DNA of 12,166 nucleotides. Origin: Rhodospira sp. GTDB taxonomy: Bacteria; Pseudomonadota; Alphaproteobacteria; Rhodospirillales; Rhodospirillaceae. Under the pieces are notes generated by a model, which searched no databases, was not told the origin of the DNA, and saw nothing but the letters and a program-made list of their open reading frames with translations. Positions 11,639-12,166 of the stretch are shown one piece after another; position 1 is the stretch's first letter, and each line of letters starts with the position of its first letter. The DNA lies in assembly GCA_028277295.1 (NCBI GenBank), contig JANQGN010000429.1, positions 1 to 12,166 of the forward strand, given 5' to 3'. The position numbers were made by a program, and so were the translations under genes.

Positions 11639-12166
11639 CACGGTCCCCCGCCATGCCCGGACCAGACGCGGCCATGGTGCGGTCGCCCTCCTGGCGGCGC
11701 ACGGTCACACTGTATGGCCTGCCCGGGCTGGCGCTGGCCATGCCCACCATTCCGGTGTTCGTGTTCCTGCCGACCCTCTACGCCGACACCCTGGGGCTGG
11801 GGTTGGCGGCCGTCGGCGCCGTCCTGCTGGTGGCGCGGCTGGTGGACGGGGTGACCGACCCCCTGGTGGGCCTGCTGAGCGATCGTCTGCCCACCCGCTG
11901 GGGACGGCGCAAGCCCTGGGTGGCGCTGGGCGGGCTGATGGCGGCCCCGGCGCTGCTGATGCTGTTCCTGCCGCCGGCCGGCGCCGGCCTGGGCTACCTG
12001 CTGCTGTGGACCCTGGTGCTCTACCTGGGCTGGACCCTGATCAATGTGCCCTACACCGCATGGGGCGCGGAGCTGTCCGGCGACTACCACGAGCGGGCGC
12101 GCATCACCGGCTGGCGCGAGGGCCTGATGATCGTGGGGATCCTGGTGGCCGCCGCCATGCCGGCGC
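11635..12166 (+). CDS. GPH-type MFS transporter, N-terminal 177 residues (cut by window edge)
   Basis: The visible part resembles the glycoside-pentoside-hexuronide:cation symporter branch of the major facilitator superfamily. It has the conserved DGVTDPLVGLLSDR loop (about 75-88) followed by TRWGRRKPW (91-99), and several membrane helices (about 30-50, 55-75, 98-115 and 120-140). A cytoplasmic N-terminus of about 22 residues precedes helix 1. The ATG overlaps the methyltransferase TGA (ATGA), so it is co-translated. An MFS symporter of this type also belongs to the RpoE-linked lipid gene group in R. sphaeroides. Its cargo is unknown, and a lipid or modified fatty acid is as plausible as a sugar. 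Downstream Met codons at residues 7 and 14 are alternative starts. Confidence 0.88.
   Translation, partial: MTRSPAMPGPDAAMVRSPSWRRTVTLYGLPGLALAMPTIPVFVFLPTLYADTLGLGLAAVGAVLLVARLVDGVTDPLVGLLSDRLPTRWGRRKPWVALGGLMAAPALLMLFLPPAGAGLGYLLLWTLVLYLGWTLINVPYTAWGAELSGDYHERARITGWREGLMIVGILVAAAMPA

Overview
The window is GC-rich, with mostly G/C third codon positions and alphaproteobacterial gene families. The combination of photoactive yellow protein (PYP), its cofactor ligase and an RpoE/ChrR pair like that of Rhodobacter points to a purple non-sulfur-type alphaproteobacterium, probably Rhodospirillales-like. This placement is inferred from gene content; no rRNA is present and no photosynthesis gene is visible.

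Layout. (1) 1-731: the 5' end of argG on the minus strand with a likely sigma-70 promoter, then a non-coding stretch with two long inverted repeats. (2) 732-911: a small membrane protein of unknown function, whose stop codon directly abuts that of the next gene. (3) 912-3733: a light-sensing locus. A PAS histidine kinase lies downstream of a PYP gene on the minus strand, and a PYP-type p-coumarate:CoA ligase is transcribed divergently from pyp. (4) 3758-5283: an SRAP (HMCES/YedK-type) DNA-crosslinking protein on the minus strand and a short-chain dehydrogenase on the plus strand. (5) 5433-5804: a DUF3096 mini-protein on the plus strand, nested entirely antisense within a larger minus-strand ORF whose first half looks like a real small membrane protein. 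(6) 6104-7374: chrR-rpoE, a zinc-binding anti-sigma factor and its ECF sigma factor. (7) 7866-12166: a divergent, translationally coupled operon encoding an FAD oxidoreductase, a DUF1365 protein, a cyclopropane-fatty-acid-synthase-like methyltransferase and the start of a GPH-type MFS transporter. The window edge cuts this last gene.

How the genes work together. The ligase should activate p-coumarate to its CoA thioester, which then loads the conserved cysteine of PYP to give the blue-light chromophore. The co-directional kinase, 31 nt behind pyp, is the natural candidate output partner. No tyrosine ammonia-lyase is visible, so p-coumarate must be made elsewhere or taken up. In Rhodobacter sphaeroides, RpoE/ChrR is the singlet-oxygen response system, and its regulon includes flavoprotein, CFA-like and MFS genes linked to methylated and furan fatty acids. 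Here TGATCC-type -35 elements with plausible -10 partners lie upstream of both rpoE and the lipid operon, facing opposite ways, so the operon is likely a direct RpoE target. The window thus places a light sensor and a photo-oxidative stress and lipid-modification module within about 10 kb.

The most novel-looking points are the compact pyp/ligase/kinase locus with a variant PYP chromophore pocket, the ACP-like N-terminus and missing C-terminal lysine motif of the ligase, the antisense-nested small membrane genes, and the methyltransferase that lacks two residues used by classical CFA synthase. No tRNA, rRNA, CRISPR array, IS element or phage gene was recognised.
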